Shown here in pieces: positions 24,074 through 34,356 of a stretch of 64,000 nt of DNA; the first letter of the stretch is position 1; each line of letters opens with the position of its first letter. A program made the translations under genes and the position numbers. Origin of the DNA: Heracleum sosnowskyi. Lineage: Eukaryota; Streptophyta; Magnoliopsida; Apiales; Apiaceae. The notes under the pieces are model-generated. The model ran no database searches. It was not told the DNA's origin and saw only the letters and a list, made by a program, of their open reading frames with translations. The stretch spans positions 59,546,006 to 59,610,005 of the forward strand of contig CM061245.1 of the NCBI GenBank assembly GCA_030848705.1. The letters are read 5' to 3'.

Positions 24074-24103
24074 CTATTGTATTCAACCCCCCTTCTACAA
24101 TAG
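24074..24103 (+). promoter_or_regulatory. LTR-terminal C-loop hairpin (B)
   Basis: CTATTGTA pairs with TACAATAG (8 bp) around TTCAACCCCCCTTC, 17 nt before the LTR end. The stem sequence differs from A, C and D but pairing is preserved. Confidence 0.65.
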
Positions 24104-24120
24104 ATTATTACTGGGCAACA

Positions 24121-25519
24121 ATAAGGATTTAATATAATAAGGATATCAAGTATATACTGATATAAGTATCTTACTAACTGTTTTTACTTTTAATGTTTCG
24201 GTTTTATTTACAGTGTATATACAATATTTTAAAATACATTATTACTTAAAAATTATTAAACAGAATAAAAATTATGTTATGATTATATAAAATTTTATTC
24301 TCATATTATTATATTCTTTATCGATTTGAATTTGTTCTTAATTAATTTTAATACTTTATTGAAAGAAACATAAAATTTCTATATTTAAAACAATTAGTGG
24401 AAAAATAAATAAATTGGTGCTAAAAAATAAAAAATATATTTATTAAAATTTAGATACTCACTTTACTATTTGGGTTCTATCCTGAGTTTTATAAATTAAA
24501 TTTTGACGATTTTACAACCCATGTGAAACTAACGAAATTATCTTTAATTTAATAATGGTTTAATAATTATTATCTAACTTGACCAGTTGACCTACCCATA
24601 AACCGAAAAGAAAAGATGGTTAAGAATTTTTACATAAAGAATTCAATTCAATATAGAAAACCAATTTATAATTGGTTTAAATTATCAAAACACACTTCTT
24701 AATATTTAAATATAATCCTACATTTAATCAAATACACATTTTAATATAAGTATTATATTCAAAATTATCGTTTATGAATATGAAACCCTCAATATTTTAA
24801 TAATATTTTGATATTATCCTTTTATGTTTGTTATATGTAAAATAATATAATTATAATTTGGATTAATCAAATTGTTATGTTCCTTCAGAAAAAAAGTGTT
24901 TAAATTTATTTATGTACAAGAGTTCTCGTAAGTCTCTAGGTTCACGTGTATCATTGTTAGATATGAGCATAATATTGATAATTTTTAACATTGTAATCAA
25001 TATGAATTGTTATCTTGATATTTGGTTTAACAATTATGATCTAATTGGAACTATACATAAATTCAAGAGAAAAGATATTTAAAAAATTTTACATAGAAAA
25101 CTTTTAAATTATCAAAATACACTTTTTAGTATTTAAATATAATTCTATTATAATCAGATACACTTTTTAATATTAGATCTAACAATTCTCATCGATCTAT
25201 TTAAGATCTAATTGTAATTATTAATTTTGTCGTATAGTGATCGTACACGGACCAGATCGATTTTAATTTTTTCTTAAATTGATTTTAATATTTTATTGAA
25301 ATAAAAATAGAATTTATAAATTTAAAAGAATTAGGAAAAAAATTAAATTGGTGCTACAATAAAAAATATATTTATTAAAATTTAGATAATCACTTTACTG
25401 TTTGGGCTCTATCTTGAGTTTTAGACAACAGATTTTACGATTTTACAGCCCATGTGAAGCTAACAAAATTATCTTTAATTTAATGATGGTTTAATAATTT
25501 TTATCTAACTGAAACTATC
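24121..25519. repeat. AT-rich degenerate duplicated DNA, no gene
   Basis: No coding sequence. Similar segments recur: 24345-24580 (with TTTGGGTTCTATCCTGAG) resembles 25285-25519. The block near 24598-24750 (GGTTTAAATTATCAAAA) resembles 25055-25180 and also 38775-38930 beyond the Tat element. The Tat element therefore landed inside one copy of an old, diverged duplicated sequence. It may be remains of an ancient element, but I cannot name it. Confidence 0.55.
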
Positions 25520-26424
25520 TGTTGTGCCCAAAATCTCACGTGGGCTCAATTTAAGGCCCATATCTGTTATAAGTCCAGTAGCAGGGTATTGGGCTAGGAT
25601 GGTGAGCACCAAGGAACAAGCCCATGATGTTGTGGTATAGGTTCAAGGTACTGAGACAGGTCTGAGGCATCAAGGCAGCCTCAAGGTACTAAGGTGCAGG
25701 GAAGATATTGAGGTGCAGGAGAAAGGTGTTGAGGTTCAGGTGGTCTAAACCTCGAGATTGTTACCAGCTGACGAGTGACCGGGACCTCAGGAAGGCAGAA
25801 TACAAGTTGGTTTAGGACTCTATTTCTTATTGTTCGGAAATATGAAATTGCTCTTAGGAAAGGAGTCTCAATCATAACGAATTCACAAGGATGGAGTAAA
25901 TATAATCAGTATGGGACTCATATTGATTCATTCGGGTATACATTAAACGTAAGAGATTTTATAGGATTTGGAGTTGGAGATGAATTAGGACACTGGAAAG
26001 CTCGGTTGGAGCTACCTAATTCGACTATAACTCTAAGATGGATTATCTTAGAATGGTCGAATTCATGGCAAGGAAGAAGTATAAACCTAATAGAACTACA
26101 TGGGGCTTGATTCCTATAAATAGGATATGTAGGCACTTGACTAAAGGATTCGGATTTTCACTCTCGAGAAGCATAAGGCACGTGCACCTCGGTGATACAT
26201 ATTCCGGCGAATTTACGAGTAATGTAGGATTTACATTACTTATTTCGACCGGCGGTTTTGTCAACTCAGCCCCCGGAAATCATACTTCAACCATTCTGTT
26301 CTAACTAATCAGATTCAGGCTTCGTACTGTGAACCTGTGGCATTGTCCGACAACCAAGGACGCTTTTTACGAATATTCCAGCGAGATTCTCTCGATTGTG
26401 TTGTACCAAATTTCTCTCACAACA
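25520..26424 (+). repeat. 5' LTR of the Tat element
   Basis: Starts TGTTGTGCCCAAAATC and ends TTCTCTCACAACA. TATAAATA lies at 26115-26122, leaving about 300 bp of R/U5. Open frames inside it are not genes: they have no domain and repeat in the other LTR. Confidence 0.92.
26115..26122 (+). promoter_or_regulatory. TATA box of the Tat 5' LTR
   Basis: TATAAATA in ATTCCTATAAATAGGATATG. The 3' LTR copy is at 38455-38462. This promoter would drive the genomic RNA. Confidence 0.65.
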
Positions 26425-26428
26425 TAAG

Positions 26429-26444
26429 TGGCGCTAGAAGGAGG
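26429..26444 (+). other. Primer-binding site of the Tat element
   Basis: TGGCGCTAGAAGGAGG starts four bases after the LTR end. TGGCGC starts are typical of plant gypsy primer sites; I have not matched the exact tRNA. Confidence 0.6.
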
Positions 26445-26476
26445 GCAACTCCATCAGAAATCTTAAGAGAGAAAAG

Positions 26477-29400
26477 ATGTCGGATGATTCCGGAAAAACG
26501 CAAACACCAACTAACAATGAAGAAGGCCGTGGAACAGGTCCTCATGGCGAGGTTACGAACAAGGATATTTTCGATCACCTCAAGAAAATTGGTGAAAGGG
26601 TGGATTCCTTGGAGAAAAGATCTGAAAAGATGAAGAGATGGCGAAAGAAGCAAAAACGGCCTAAGGCTCCAAAGGTTACGCCTACTCGGCTGGATTTTGG
26701 CAGTGAGGAGGAAGGACCTGAGAAGGAGAGAATTAAGAAGACTTTTTCTGATGTTAAAACCGATCAGAGTAATCCTGACTGGAACTCTGAAGCTGAGCCC
26801 AAGGATAAGGAGGATCCTGAACCTTCGGTTACAAGGAGTGTCACTGTATTCAACCGAATGGGAAAGAAGCTAACGAGTAAGGATTTGAGGCTTAAGCTAT
26901 TGGAGGCAAAACAGAAGGGTCCCAAGAAGGTACAAGGTGAGAAATCACTGTCTAAGGCATCAGGGAGTCATAAGGATACGTCCCACTCTAAACCTGAAGA
27001 TGAGCATAGCTCGGGCTCGTCCTATAAAGCTGATGACAGTTCTGATGAGAGCTCCAACGGTGGGAGTGACACTGATGACACCTCTAGGTCAGCCGAAGGT
27101 GGTGGAAAATACAAGGAGGAGGACCTCAGGAAGGTCCTCGAGAAGATTATGGCACAAAGGGGCCCCCAATCAGGATTGACGGTGGGATCACCTTTCACTA
27201 AGAAGGTGCGGGATTCGCCCTTACCCCGTAGCTACAGGGGAGTGGGAGACTTGAAATTCAACGGAACCACAGACCCCGTAGAGTTTCTCAGTCGTTTCAA
27301 CACAGAGATGGAAGTCTATCAAATCAAGGATCGCACAAAATGTCGGTTGCTGGCTGCAACTCTAAGGGATAGTGCTCATCAGTGGTTCAAAAGGCTCCCC
27401 CCCAATTCTATCAAGTCATGGAGACAGATGGGTGAGATGTTTATAACTCAGTTTAGAGCTTCGGTCACGTTTGCACCTCCGGCCAATACCCTAGCAAATA
27501 TTAAGCAACGTGACAACGAATCACTTAACGATTATTTCAAGAGGTTCAATGCTGAGGTTCCAAGGGTGAGGAAAACCACAGACGAAACTTATAAAAATTT
27601 TCTGATAGCTGGGGTTAAGCCTGGGACCGAATTCTGGAAAGAGCTGCAGAGTAGGGAACCTACTACCCTGGCTGACTTCTACGCCAAGGCAGAAAGGCAT
27701 AAAGTCGTGGAACAATCCTTGGAAAATTTGAAGAAGGACAATGCTTCACGAGATTGGAACAGGAATAAGGGGAATAGGTCGTACAGCCCTAAGGAAAGAA
27801 GCTACAGCAAGCGAACAACCTATAACACAGCTTCAGCAGATGGCCGGGATGCAAGCAAGGAGGTAAGGACTGCACCTCTGTCAGTGAACACCACAGGTTC
27901 AAAGAGAACAGTTGAGTACAAATATCCATCATCTAAGGGTAGTAGGAGGTACTCGGAATACACCCATTTGGCAGCACCTGTGGAACAAATCTTTGAAATT
28001 GGTGATAAATCGGGGATCTTCAGAAAACCCTCCAGGACGGGACCTCCCGGAAGGAAGGATTTAGCTAGATATTGTGCTTTCCATGATGCTAATGGGCATG
28101 AAACAGCCGACTGCCGACACCTCAAAGATCATATTGAGGACTTGATCAGGAAAGGTTTCCTCACAGAATTTGTGGCCCAGGAGGCGAAAAAGTACAAGGA
28201 TGATAGATCCAAGAAAGATGAAGAAAAGTCTGCACCTGATCGAGCTACCAGGGCTGGTAGTATTCACACAATCATAGGCGGACCATACATTGGAGGTTTC
28301 AGCAGGAATGCAATGAAGAATTATGCACGTGAGGCTAGAGGAAACCCTCTCACGAATGTTTATCATTTGGCAGATAGACCCCCAAAGTTGTTTAGAGGTG
28401 AAGCTGCGGACATCACCTTCACTGAAGACGATGCAAGGCATGTGCATCACCCCCACAACGATGCATTGGTGGTGACTATCACAATTGGAGGGCTCAATGT
28501 GCATCGAGTCTTGGTGGATAATGGAAGTTCTTGCAACATATTGGCTTATGACACTTATCAAAAGATGGGACTCGCGGACAAGGAAATGTCCCCTGCTTAC
28601 AATGACTTATACGGATTTACTGGCGGACCAGTGCAAGTTGTGGGTAGAGTAAAGCTTCCTGTTGTGTTGGGGGCTGAACCTATGAGAGCTACGCAGGTGA
28701 CGGAATTCATGGTGGTAAACGAAGACATATCATATAATTGTATCGTGGGTAGACCCCTCTTAAAGGAAATGAGAGTAGTAACCTCTATCTACCATCTCTC
28801 CATGAAGTTTCCCACTCCTAACGGGATTGGATGTCTAAAGGGCTGTCAGGTAGATTCAAGGGAATGTTATAGTAAGGCTCTGCGCACCGCTGAGCAAGCT
28901 TCAAAGCATTTGTTGTTAGTTGATGGAGGTACCACGGATAATTGCTATAGGTACCAGGGGGCACCAACGAAGGATGAACCTTCACAGCAGGTACATAATT
29001 TGTGCAATGTAATTATGATTATCCAACATCCAGGTGAAGAAAGCTCCATGGATATTGTCTTTTCTTCGGGGGTAGATACCCAGAATGAGGTACGGATGCT
29101 GGAGGCACCCCCACCAAAACTCAAAAAAGACAGTGAACCTTTTATCGAAGGTATTGTTGAAGAGGTAAATGATAGCGACTTTGAGCACGCCCAGGCGGAA
29201 AGCTCCCCCAAGGTTTCTCCACAATCTAGAAGAATTGATACAGAGGTTCAGGTGAAGGTTGACTTAGATCCCCGAATGCCCGAAGCTAGGGAAACAACAG
29301 GAGCTGCTGGTGACACTTTGTCAATCCTAGTGGATGCAACCGACCCTTCCAAGGAGCTAAAAATTGGAAAGCAGTTGGAACCTAAAGCTAGGGAAGCATT

Positions 29401-32400
29401 GACTCGTTTCTTAAAAAATAACTTAGATGTTTTCGCTTGGTGTCACTCTGACATGGTGGGGATTGATCCCAGGGTGATGTGTCACCACCTTAACATTGAC
29501 CCCGAAAGGGTTGCCGTAAGACAAAAACGAAGGGCAATAAGTGGTGAGAGAGCTTTAGCCCTCAAAGAAGAAGTTGACAGGTTACTAGAAGCTAGGCTGG
29601 TAAGAGAATCATTCTACCCGGATTGGTTGGCAAATCCAGTGCTTGTCAAGAAGCCTAACGGAAAGTGGCGAACATGTGTGGATTTCACGGATTTGAACAA
29701 GGCATGCCCTAAAGACAGCTTTCCACTCCCACGGATTGATCAATTGGTTGATGCTACAGCTGGGCATGCTCTCTTAAGCTTCATGGACGCCTACTCGGGA
29801 TATAATCTGATTCCCATGTATGAACCTGATCAGGAGCATACATCCTTCATCACAGATAGAGGTCTCTACAGTTATATTGGCATGCCTTTCGGATTGTTGA
29901 ACGCTGGAGCTACCTACCAAAGGCTGGTTAATAAGATGTTCAAAGATCAGATAGGGAAAACTATGGAAGTTTATGTTGATGACATGCTGGTCAAATCTAA
30001 AGCTGCAGCTGACCATGTGATACATCTATCAGAAATGTTCAACATACTACGTAGGTTCAGAATGAAGCTCAACCCTCAGAAATGTGTTTTCGGCGTGGAA
30101 TCAGGAAAGTTTCTAGGCTTCATTGTCAATCATCGGGGAATTGAGGCAAACCCTGCCAAGATTAAAGCTTTAGTCGAGATGCGATCTCCTCGAAACATAA
30201 AGGAGGTTCAGAGTCTTACTGGTAGGATTGCAGCTCTAAACAGGTTTGTCTCCAAATCCTCAGATAAATGTAGAGAATTCTTTGCAGCAATTAAGAAAGG
30301 AAAGAACTTCGAATGGAACCCGGAATGTGAGGCTGCTTTTACAAAGATAAAGGAACAGTTGGGCAGTCCTCCATTGCTGTCTAAACCTCTAGATGGAGAG
30401 GTTCTCATCTTGTACTTGGCGGTTTCAGAATATTCTATCAGTGATGTACTAGTCCGGGAGGAGCTACAGGTTCAACACCCGGTTTATTACGTAAGTAAAA
30501 GGTTGCTGGACGCCGAAACACGGTATTCTAACATGGAAAAGTTGTCTTATGCCTTAATCTTGGCTTCGAGGAAGCTTCGGCCGTATTTTCAGGCACACCG
30601 AATCGAGGTACGTACTTCATTCCCACTAAGGCAGGTTTTGCACAAACCTGAAGCTTCGGGAAGGCTTATGAAATGGGCTGTGGAGTTGGGACAATTCGAT
30701 ATTGATTTCAAGCCAAGAACGGCTATAAAAGGGCAAGTGCTGGCAGACTTCTTGTTGGAAGTCCCCCCATCATTTGAGGTTAAGGGCGATGAGTGTATAG
30801 CTGAACCTACAGCCCCCGAAGAGACGGTCGAAAACTGCTCACCGTGGTGGACACTCTATGTAGATGGAGCGGTAAATGGAAATGGGGCAGGAGCTGGTAT
30901 CATTCTCATTAGCCCGGAAGGCCACAAGCTTCAAAGCTCCATTCACTTCGCTTTTAATGCAACAAACAATGATGCAGAGTATGAAGCTCTAATAGCTGGC
31001 TTGAAGCTTGCTTTGGAAATGAGGGTAGAAAACATGACCGTCTTCAGTGATTCTATGCTGGTGGTGTGGCATATTCGTGGAGGATTCCAGGCTAGAGGTC
31101 CTCGTACTGACCTTTACATGAGGTACGCCCAAGAGCTGATTAGCAGGTTCAAAGAAGTGAACCTCGAGCAAATCCCAAGAACACAAAACACTGACGCGGA
31201 TGCACTCGCAAAACTGGGTTCACAAAGGGAAGCTACTATGCTAGGGGTAATACCTTTGGAGATTCAACTTCAGCCTAGCATTCCTAGACTTGAGATCATG
31301 AACTTGGAACCTGCAACTGAGGCATCGTGGACATCACCTATTATGAATTACATCACAAAAGGGATTGTTCCAGAAAGAAAGGAGGAAGCAAGAAGAATAA
31401 AATACCAGGCTGCAAGGTATGTCATCTATGATGGTTGTTTATACAAAAGAGGATTCAACAAACCACTTTTGAAGTGCATCTCAGGAGACGAATGCGAGTA
31501 TATTATGCGGGAAATCCATGAGGGAATTTGTGGCAATCATTCAGGGGGAACCTCTCTGGCACACAAAATATTACGCCAAGGATACTATTGGCCGACAATC
31601 CAGAAAGATACTCACAGGTTCACTCGGGCATGCGATCGTTGCCAAAGGTTCGCAAACTTCAATAGCAATCCAGCTGTTCCCTTGAAACCACTCACTAGCC
31701 CTTGGCCTTTCGCTGTGTGGGGAATCGACCTGATTGGGGAGCTCCCTAAAGGTAAAGGAGGAGTGAAATATGCTGTTGTGGCGGTAGATTACTTTACCAA
31801 ATGGGCTGAAGCTGAACCTCTAGCTACGATAACCGCAGCTAAAATAAAGGAATTCGTTTTTCGGGCAATCGTGTGCAGATTCGGGGTTCCATATAAATTG
31901 ATCTCAGATAATGGAAAGCAGTTTGATAGCAAAGAGTTGCGAAGGCTGTGTGATGACCTCGGGATTCAGAAAGGCTTCACGGCAGTCTATCACCCTCAAA
32001 GTAATGGACAGACGGAAGCTGTCAACAAGATCATCAAGCACACTTTGAAAACTAAATTGGAAGAAAGCAAGGGGTGTTGGCCTGAAGAGCTCCCTATGGT
32101 GTTATGGTCATATAACACAACACCGCGAACCACTACAGGAGAATCACCCTTCACCTTAACCTACGGTTGTGAAGCAATGGTGCCCGTGGAAATTGGGGCT
32201 GGATCATTCAGGAGGGATAACTATGACCCTGGGAATAATGAGGTCAATCATCGATTGTACTTGGATTTGGTAGAGGAGGTTCGAACTACTGCACAACTGA
32301 AGCTAGCCGCTTATCAACAACGTACTCGGAAGTACTTTGACAGCAAGGTCCGTGCTCGTCCCTTGAAGGTTGGCGATTTGGTCCTAAGGAAACTGATGCC

Positions 32401-32563
32401 CAACATGAAGGTTCATGGGCATGGTGTGTTTGGGGCAAATTGGGAAGGTCCGTACCTCATAAAGGCTGTCTTATGGGAAGGTACCTATCATCTCACAGAT
32501 TTGGATGGAAAGCTCATTCCAAGGGCATGGAATGGTGAGCACCTCAAGAAATACTACCAGTAA
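26477..32563 (+). CDS. Tat gag-pol polyprotein, intact
   Basis: 2,028 residues in one frame from ATG at 26477 (context AAAAGATGTCGG). Order: charged N-terminus; gag core about 265-330 (PVEFLSRFNTEME to QFRAS); knuckle-like YCAFHDANGHETADC near 531; aspartic protease LVDNGSSCNIL near 678; RT about 1034-1230 with VDFTDLNKACPKD and active-site YVDD at about 1166; a degenerate first RNase H near 1309-1440; a second RNase H from about 1456 (YVDGAVNG, NDAEYEAL, VFSDSMLVV, NTDADALAKL: all four acidic sites present); integrase zinc finger near 1678 (H-H-C-C) and DDE core WGIDLIG / LISDNGKQFD / SNGQTEAVNK. The double RNase H places it in the Tat lineage. RT has MPFGLLNAG where relatives usually have MPFGLKNAG. 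It ends GEHLKKYYQ. No stops or frameshifts. Confidence 0.93.
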   Translation: MSDDSGKTQTPTNNEEGRGTGPHGEVTNKDIFDHLKKIGERVDSLEKRSEKMKRWRKKQKRPKAPKVTPTRLDFGSEEEGPEKERIKKTFSDVKTDQSNPDWNSEAEPKDKEDPEPSVTRSVTVFNRMGKKLTSKDLRLKLLEAKQKGPKKVQGEKSLSKASGSHKDTSHSKPEDEHSSGSSYKADDSSDESSNGGSDTDDTSRSAEGGGKYKEEDLRKVLEKIMAQRGPQSGLTVGSPFTKKVRDSPLPRSYRGVGDLKFNGTTDPVEFLSRFNTEMEVYQIKDRTKCRLLAATLRDSAHQWFKRLPPNSIKSWRQMGEMFITQFRASVTFAPPANTLANIKQRDNESLNDYFKRFNAEVPRVRKTTDETYKNFLIAGVKPGTEFWKELQSREPTTLADFYAKAERHKVVEQSLENLKKDNASRDWNRNKGNRSYSPKERSYSKRTTYNTASADGRDASKEVRTAPLSVNTTGSKRTVEYKYPSSKGSRRYSEYTHLAAPVEQIFEIGDKSGIFRKPSRTGPPGRKDLARYCAFHDANGHETADCRHLKDHIEDLIRKGFLTEFVAQEAKKYKDDRSKKDEEKSAPDRATRAGSIHTIIGGPYIGGFSRNAMKNYAREARGNPLTNVYHLADRPPKLFRGEAADITFTEDDARHVHHPHNDALVVTITIGGLNVHRVLVDNGSSCNILAYDTYQKMGLADKEMSPAYNDLYGFTGGPVQVVGRVKLPVVLGAEPMRATQVTEFMVVNEDISYNCIVGRPLLKEMRVVTSIYHLSMKFPTPNGIGCLKGCQVDSRECYSKALRTAEQASKHLLLVDGGTTDNCYRYQGAPTKDEPSQQVHNLCNVIMIIQHPGEESSMDIVFSSGVDTQNEVRMLEAPPPKLKKDSEPFIEGIVEEVNDSDFEHAQAESSPKVSPQSRRIDTEVQVKVDLDPRMPEARETTGAAGDTLSILVDATDPSKELKIGKQLEPKAREALTRFLKNNLDVFAWCHSDMVGIDPRVMCHHLNIDPERVAVRQKRRAISGERALALKEEVDRLLEARLVRESFYPDWLANPVLVKKPNGKWRTCVDFTDLNKACPKDSFPLPRIDQLVDATAGHALLSFMDAYSGYNLIPMYEPDQEHTSFITDRGLYSYIGMPFGLLNAGATYQRLVNKMFKDQIGKTMEVYVDDMLVKSKAAADHVIHLSEMFNILRRFRMKLNPQKCVFGVESGKFLGFIVNHRGIEANPAKIKALVEMRSPRNIKEVQSLTGRIAALNRFVSKSSDKCREFFAAIKKGKNFEWNPECEAAFTKIKEQLGSPPLLSKPLDGEVLILYLAVSEYSISDVLVREELQVQHPVYYVSKRLLDAETRYSNMEKLSYALILASRKLRPYFQAHRIEVRTSFPLRQVLHKPEASGRLMKWAVELGQFDIDFKPRTAIKGQVLADFLLEVPPSFEVKGDECIAEPTAPEETVENCSPWWTLYVDGAVNGNGAGAGIILISPEGHKLQSSIHFAFNATNNDAEYEALIAGLKLALEMRVENMTVFSDSMLVVWHIRGGFQARGPRTDLYMRYAQELISRFKEVNLEQIPRTQNTDADALAKLGSQREATMLGVIPLEIQLQPSIPRLEIMNLEPATEASWTSPIMNYITKGIVPERKEEARRIKYQAARYVIYDGCLYKRGFNKPLLKCISGDECEYIMREIHEGICGNHSGGTSLAHKILRQGYYWPTIQKDTHRFTRACDRCQRFANFNSNPAVPLKPLTSPWPFAVWGIDLIGELPKGKGGVKYAVVAVDYFTKWAEAEPLATITAAKIKEFVFRAIVCRFGVPYKLISDNGKQFDSKELRRLCDDLGIQKGFTAVYHPQSNGQTEAVNKIIKHTLKTKLEESKGCWPEELPMVLWSYNTTPRTTTGESPFTLTYGCEAMVPVEIGAGSFRRDNYDPGNNEVNHRLYLDLVEEVRTTAQLKLAAYQQRTRKYFDSKVRARPLKVGDLVLRKLMPNMKVHGHGVFGANWEGPYLIKAVLWEGTYHLTDLDGKLIPRAWNGEHLKKYYQ

Positions 32564-33027
32564 AATTATCAGGTACTATTTCTGTAGGCCTCTTTCAGGA
32601 ATAGGAATAATAAAAGCAGTTTATTAGTTGTAACTGCCATGCTTAGGTATAGCTTCATGGTTGTGAGCCTCGGCTTCATAGCTGCTTGACTCAGCTTCGA
32701 AGCACTTTGTTTCAAGTTCATAGTAAGACATTGTCCTTTGTTCTTTGAGCACTCGGGGGGTAGTGTATGCACACCCTACCTATTGGATTTCTTTCGATAG
32801 ATTTTATAATATTAATGAAACCTCTATTTTTGGTTCATATGGCTCTTCTTGTGTGAATGCTTTATCACTCTTTATGTTTTTGCTGTAAAGATTACATGTG
32901 GATTAAGAGTTGGATGTCTGATTGCCTTTGTTTAGTTCTTCACCATAAACGATTATATGATAAAGAACTGGGGGGTAGTGGATAAGTGGATATGCTCTAT
33001 ACAGGCTCAAATGATTAAATTTCGAAA

Positions 33028-33190
33028 TAATATTATTTGGATTGGATTTAATATTATTTGGATTGGATCTAATATTATTGGATTGGACTTAATATTATTG
33101 GATTGGATTTAATATTATTTGGATTGGATTTAATATTATTGGATTGGATTTAATATCATTGGATTGGATTTAATATGATTTGGATTAAAT
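33028..33190 (+). repeat. Minisatellite, GGATTGGATTTAATATTATT unit
   Basis: About eight imperfect 20-23-bp copies in tandem with small indels (one or two T) and single changes. It lies in the 3' untranslated part of the Tat element. Confidence 0.88.
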
Positions 33191-33217
33191 TTAACGGGAT
33201 TGGATTGGATTGGAGAT

Positions 33218-33370
33218 TAATACCCATGGATTATGAGGTAAAGGTTAATCCCCATGGATTATGAGGTAAAGGTTAATACCCATGGATTATGAGGTAAAGG
33301 TTAATCCCCATGGATTATGAGGTAAAGGTTAATACTCATGGATTATGAGGTAAAGGTTAATATTCATGGA
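33218..33370 (+). repeat. 28-bp tandem repeat, five and a half units
   Basis: Units begin TAATACCCATGGATTATGAG and end GTAAAGGT; they alternate between TAATACCC and TAATCCCC types, suggesting duplication of a two-unit block. The last units drift to TAATACTC and TAATATTC. Confidence 0.9.
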
Positions 33371-34356
33371 TAAATATTCAAATATATCAACTCATATAAG
33401 CCCCAGGGACACTAGGCATGAGTATCATGGTAAAGTGTGGAAACCACTCATGGGCCATACTCTGGTTCAAACTTCCTTGCACGAATGCAAGCTGGAACAC
33501 TGAACGGATTGACACCACAGTTGGGAGGTTCAAGGCTAATGATCCCTGAAGCTGTGGCATGGATTAGACTTCATACAGGATTGTGAAGTACATGGAATTT
33601 AATGGCACATTGCCCTAGGCAAGGATGTATATGCATGGTCAGGTTTTCTCGAATACAGTAGATAAAATGGCTTATGGATGATCTAATCTATGGAAAATAG
33701 AATATGTACTTAAGGAAATTAGGTGCAAGAATGGATTATTTATACATCAGATTATTGGAGTAATGTGGTCGTGAATGACCTTTATCATATACGGTTTGTA
33801 TCTCCGGTCAAGAGGTGCGAAAAAGCTCGGGTGAGCTTCAGGGTTATGGTTGCTATAACGCAAATACGCGTGTTGGTGAACTTTATGTATGAAATGTGAC
33901 CTTACAGTATGGATTCTATTGGCTACTTTCATGGTGTAAATCATGGATATACCTGGACGGACACATACTTATTCAATGGCTTAAGGATCCTGGTTATCTA
34001 ACGTAGCAGGACAGGTTGGTTTGGTGCACTCGGAATCTCACGGAACCACAGCTACCTGTATGAGAACTCGATATATCAATTTAGTAATCCTACAGAAGAA
34101 ATAGCATGGAAAATCTAGACATGAATCACAGGGCATAAGGAAAACAAAAGTACGATAAATTTAAAAAGATGAAAACCAGATTTAAAGGTTACATCTTGCG
34201 AGGTATTCCGAGGTACCCGCACCCTCATCCGAATGTTAAAAATCTATGGCGCGAACGCCAGGAATGTTATCGAAACCAAAAACCATAAAGTTAACCCTTC
34301 CAAGGGGTATGAATGTTTTCGAAGACAGAAATACTTATAATAAAAAAAAACGGAAC

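Larger units (their letters stand above)
16490..24120 (+). mobile_element. Copia (SIRE/Maximus-like) element B, right part
   Basis: Ordered pol (hinge, RT, RNase H), spacer with antisense ORF, env-like ORF, purine tract TTGGGGGAGAT and 3' LTR. Its left part, with 5' LTR, gag and integrase, was separated by the insertion of A and lies outside the window. Both its pol and env-like frames carry breaks. Confidence 0.82.
23551..24120 (+). repeat. 3' LTR of element B
   Basis: 570 bp from TGTTAGTTCAG to CTGGGCAACA. About eight ATCAGGATT-type motifs lie between 23573 and 23702, followed by TATATAAA at 23844-23851, so the cluster occupies U3 upstream of the promoter. AAGAACATAGAATTTCTTGAGAGAG-like segments are duplicated around 23910-23990. 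The terminal C-loop hairpin is at 24074-24103. The partner 5' LTR is outside the window. Confidence 0.8.
32564..34356 (+). other. Tat 3' region between pol and the antisense gene
   Basis: Non-coding on the plus strand. PPT-like GGGGGGTAGTG occurs at about 32755, and GGGGGGTAGTGGATAAGTGG at about 32970, resembling an internal-end/LTR-start junction of another family. Two tandem arrays follow (33028-33190, 33218-33370). The rest, to 34356, is unique with no gene seen. Confidence 0.65.

Noticed and set aside
25775..26304. Open frames inside the Tat LTRs
   Set aside because: They lie in the LTR promoter/U3 region, occur identically in both LTRs and show no domain.
33028..33370. CRISPR-like regularly repeated sequence
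   Set aside because: The repeats are head to tail without unique spacers, in a plant retrotransposon; they are minisatellites.
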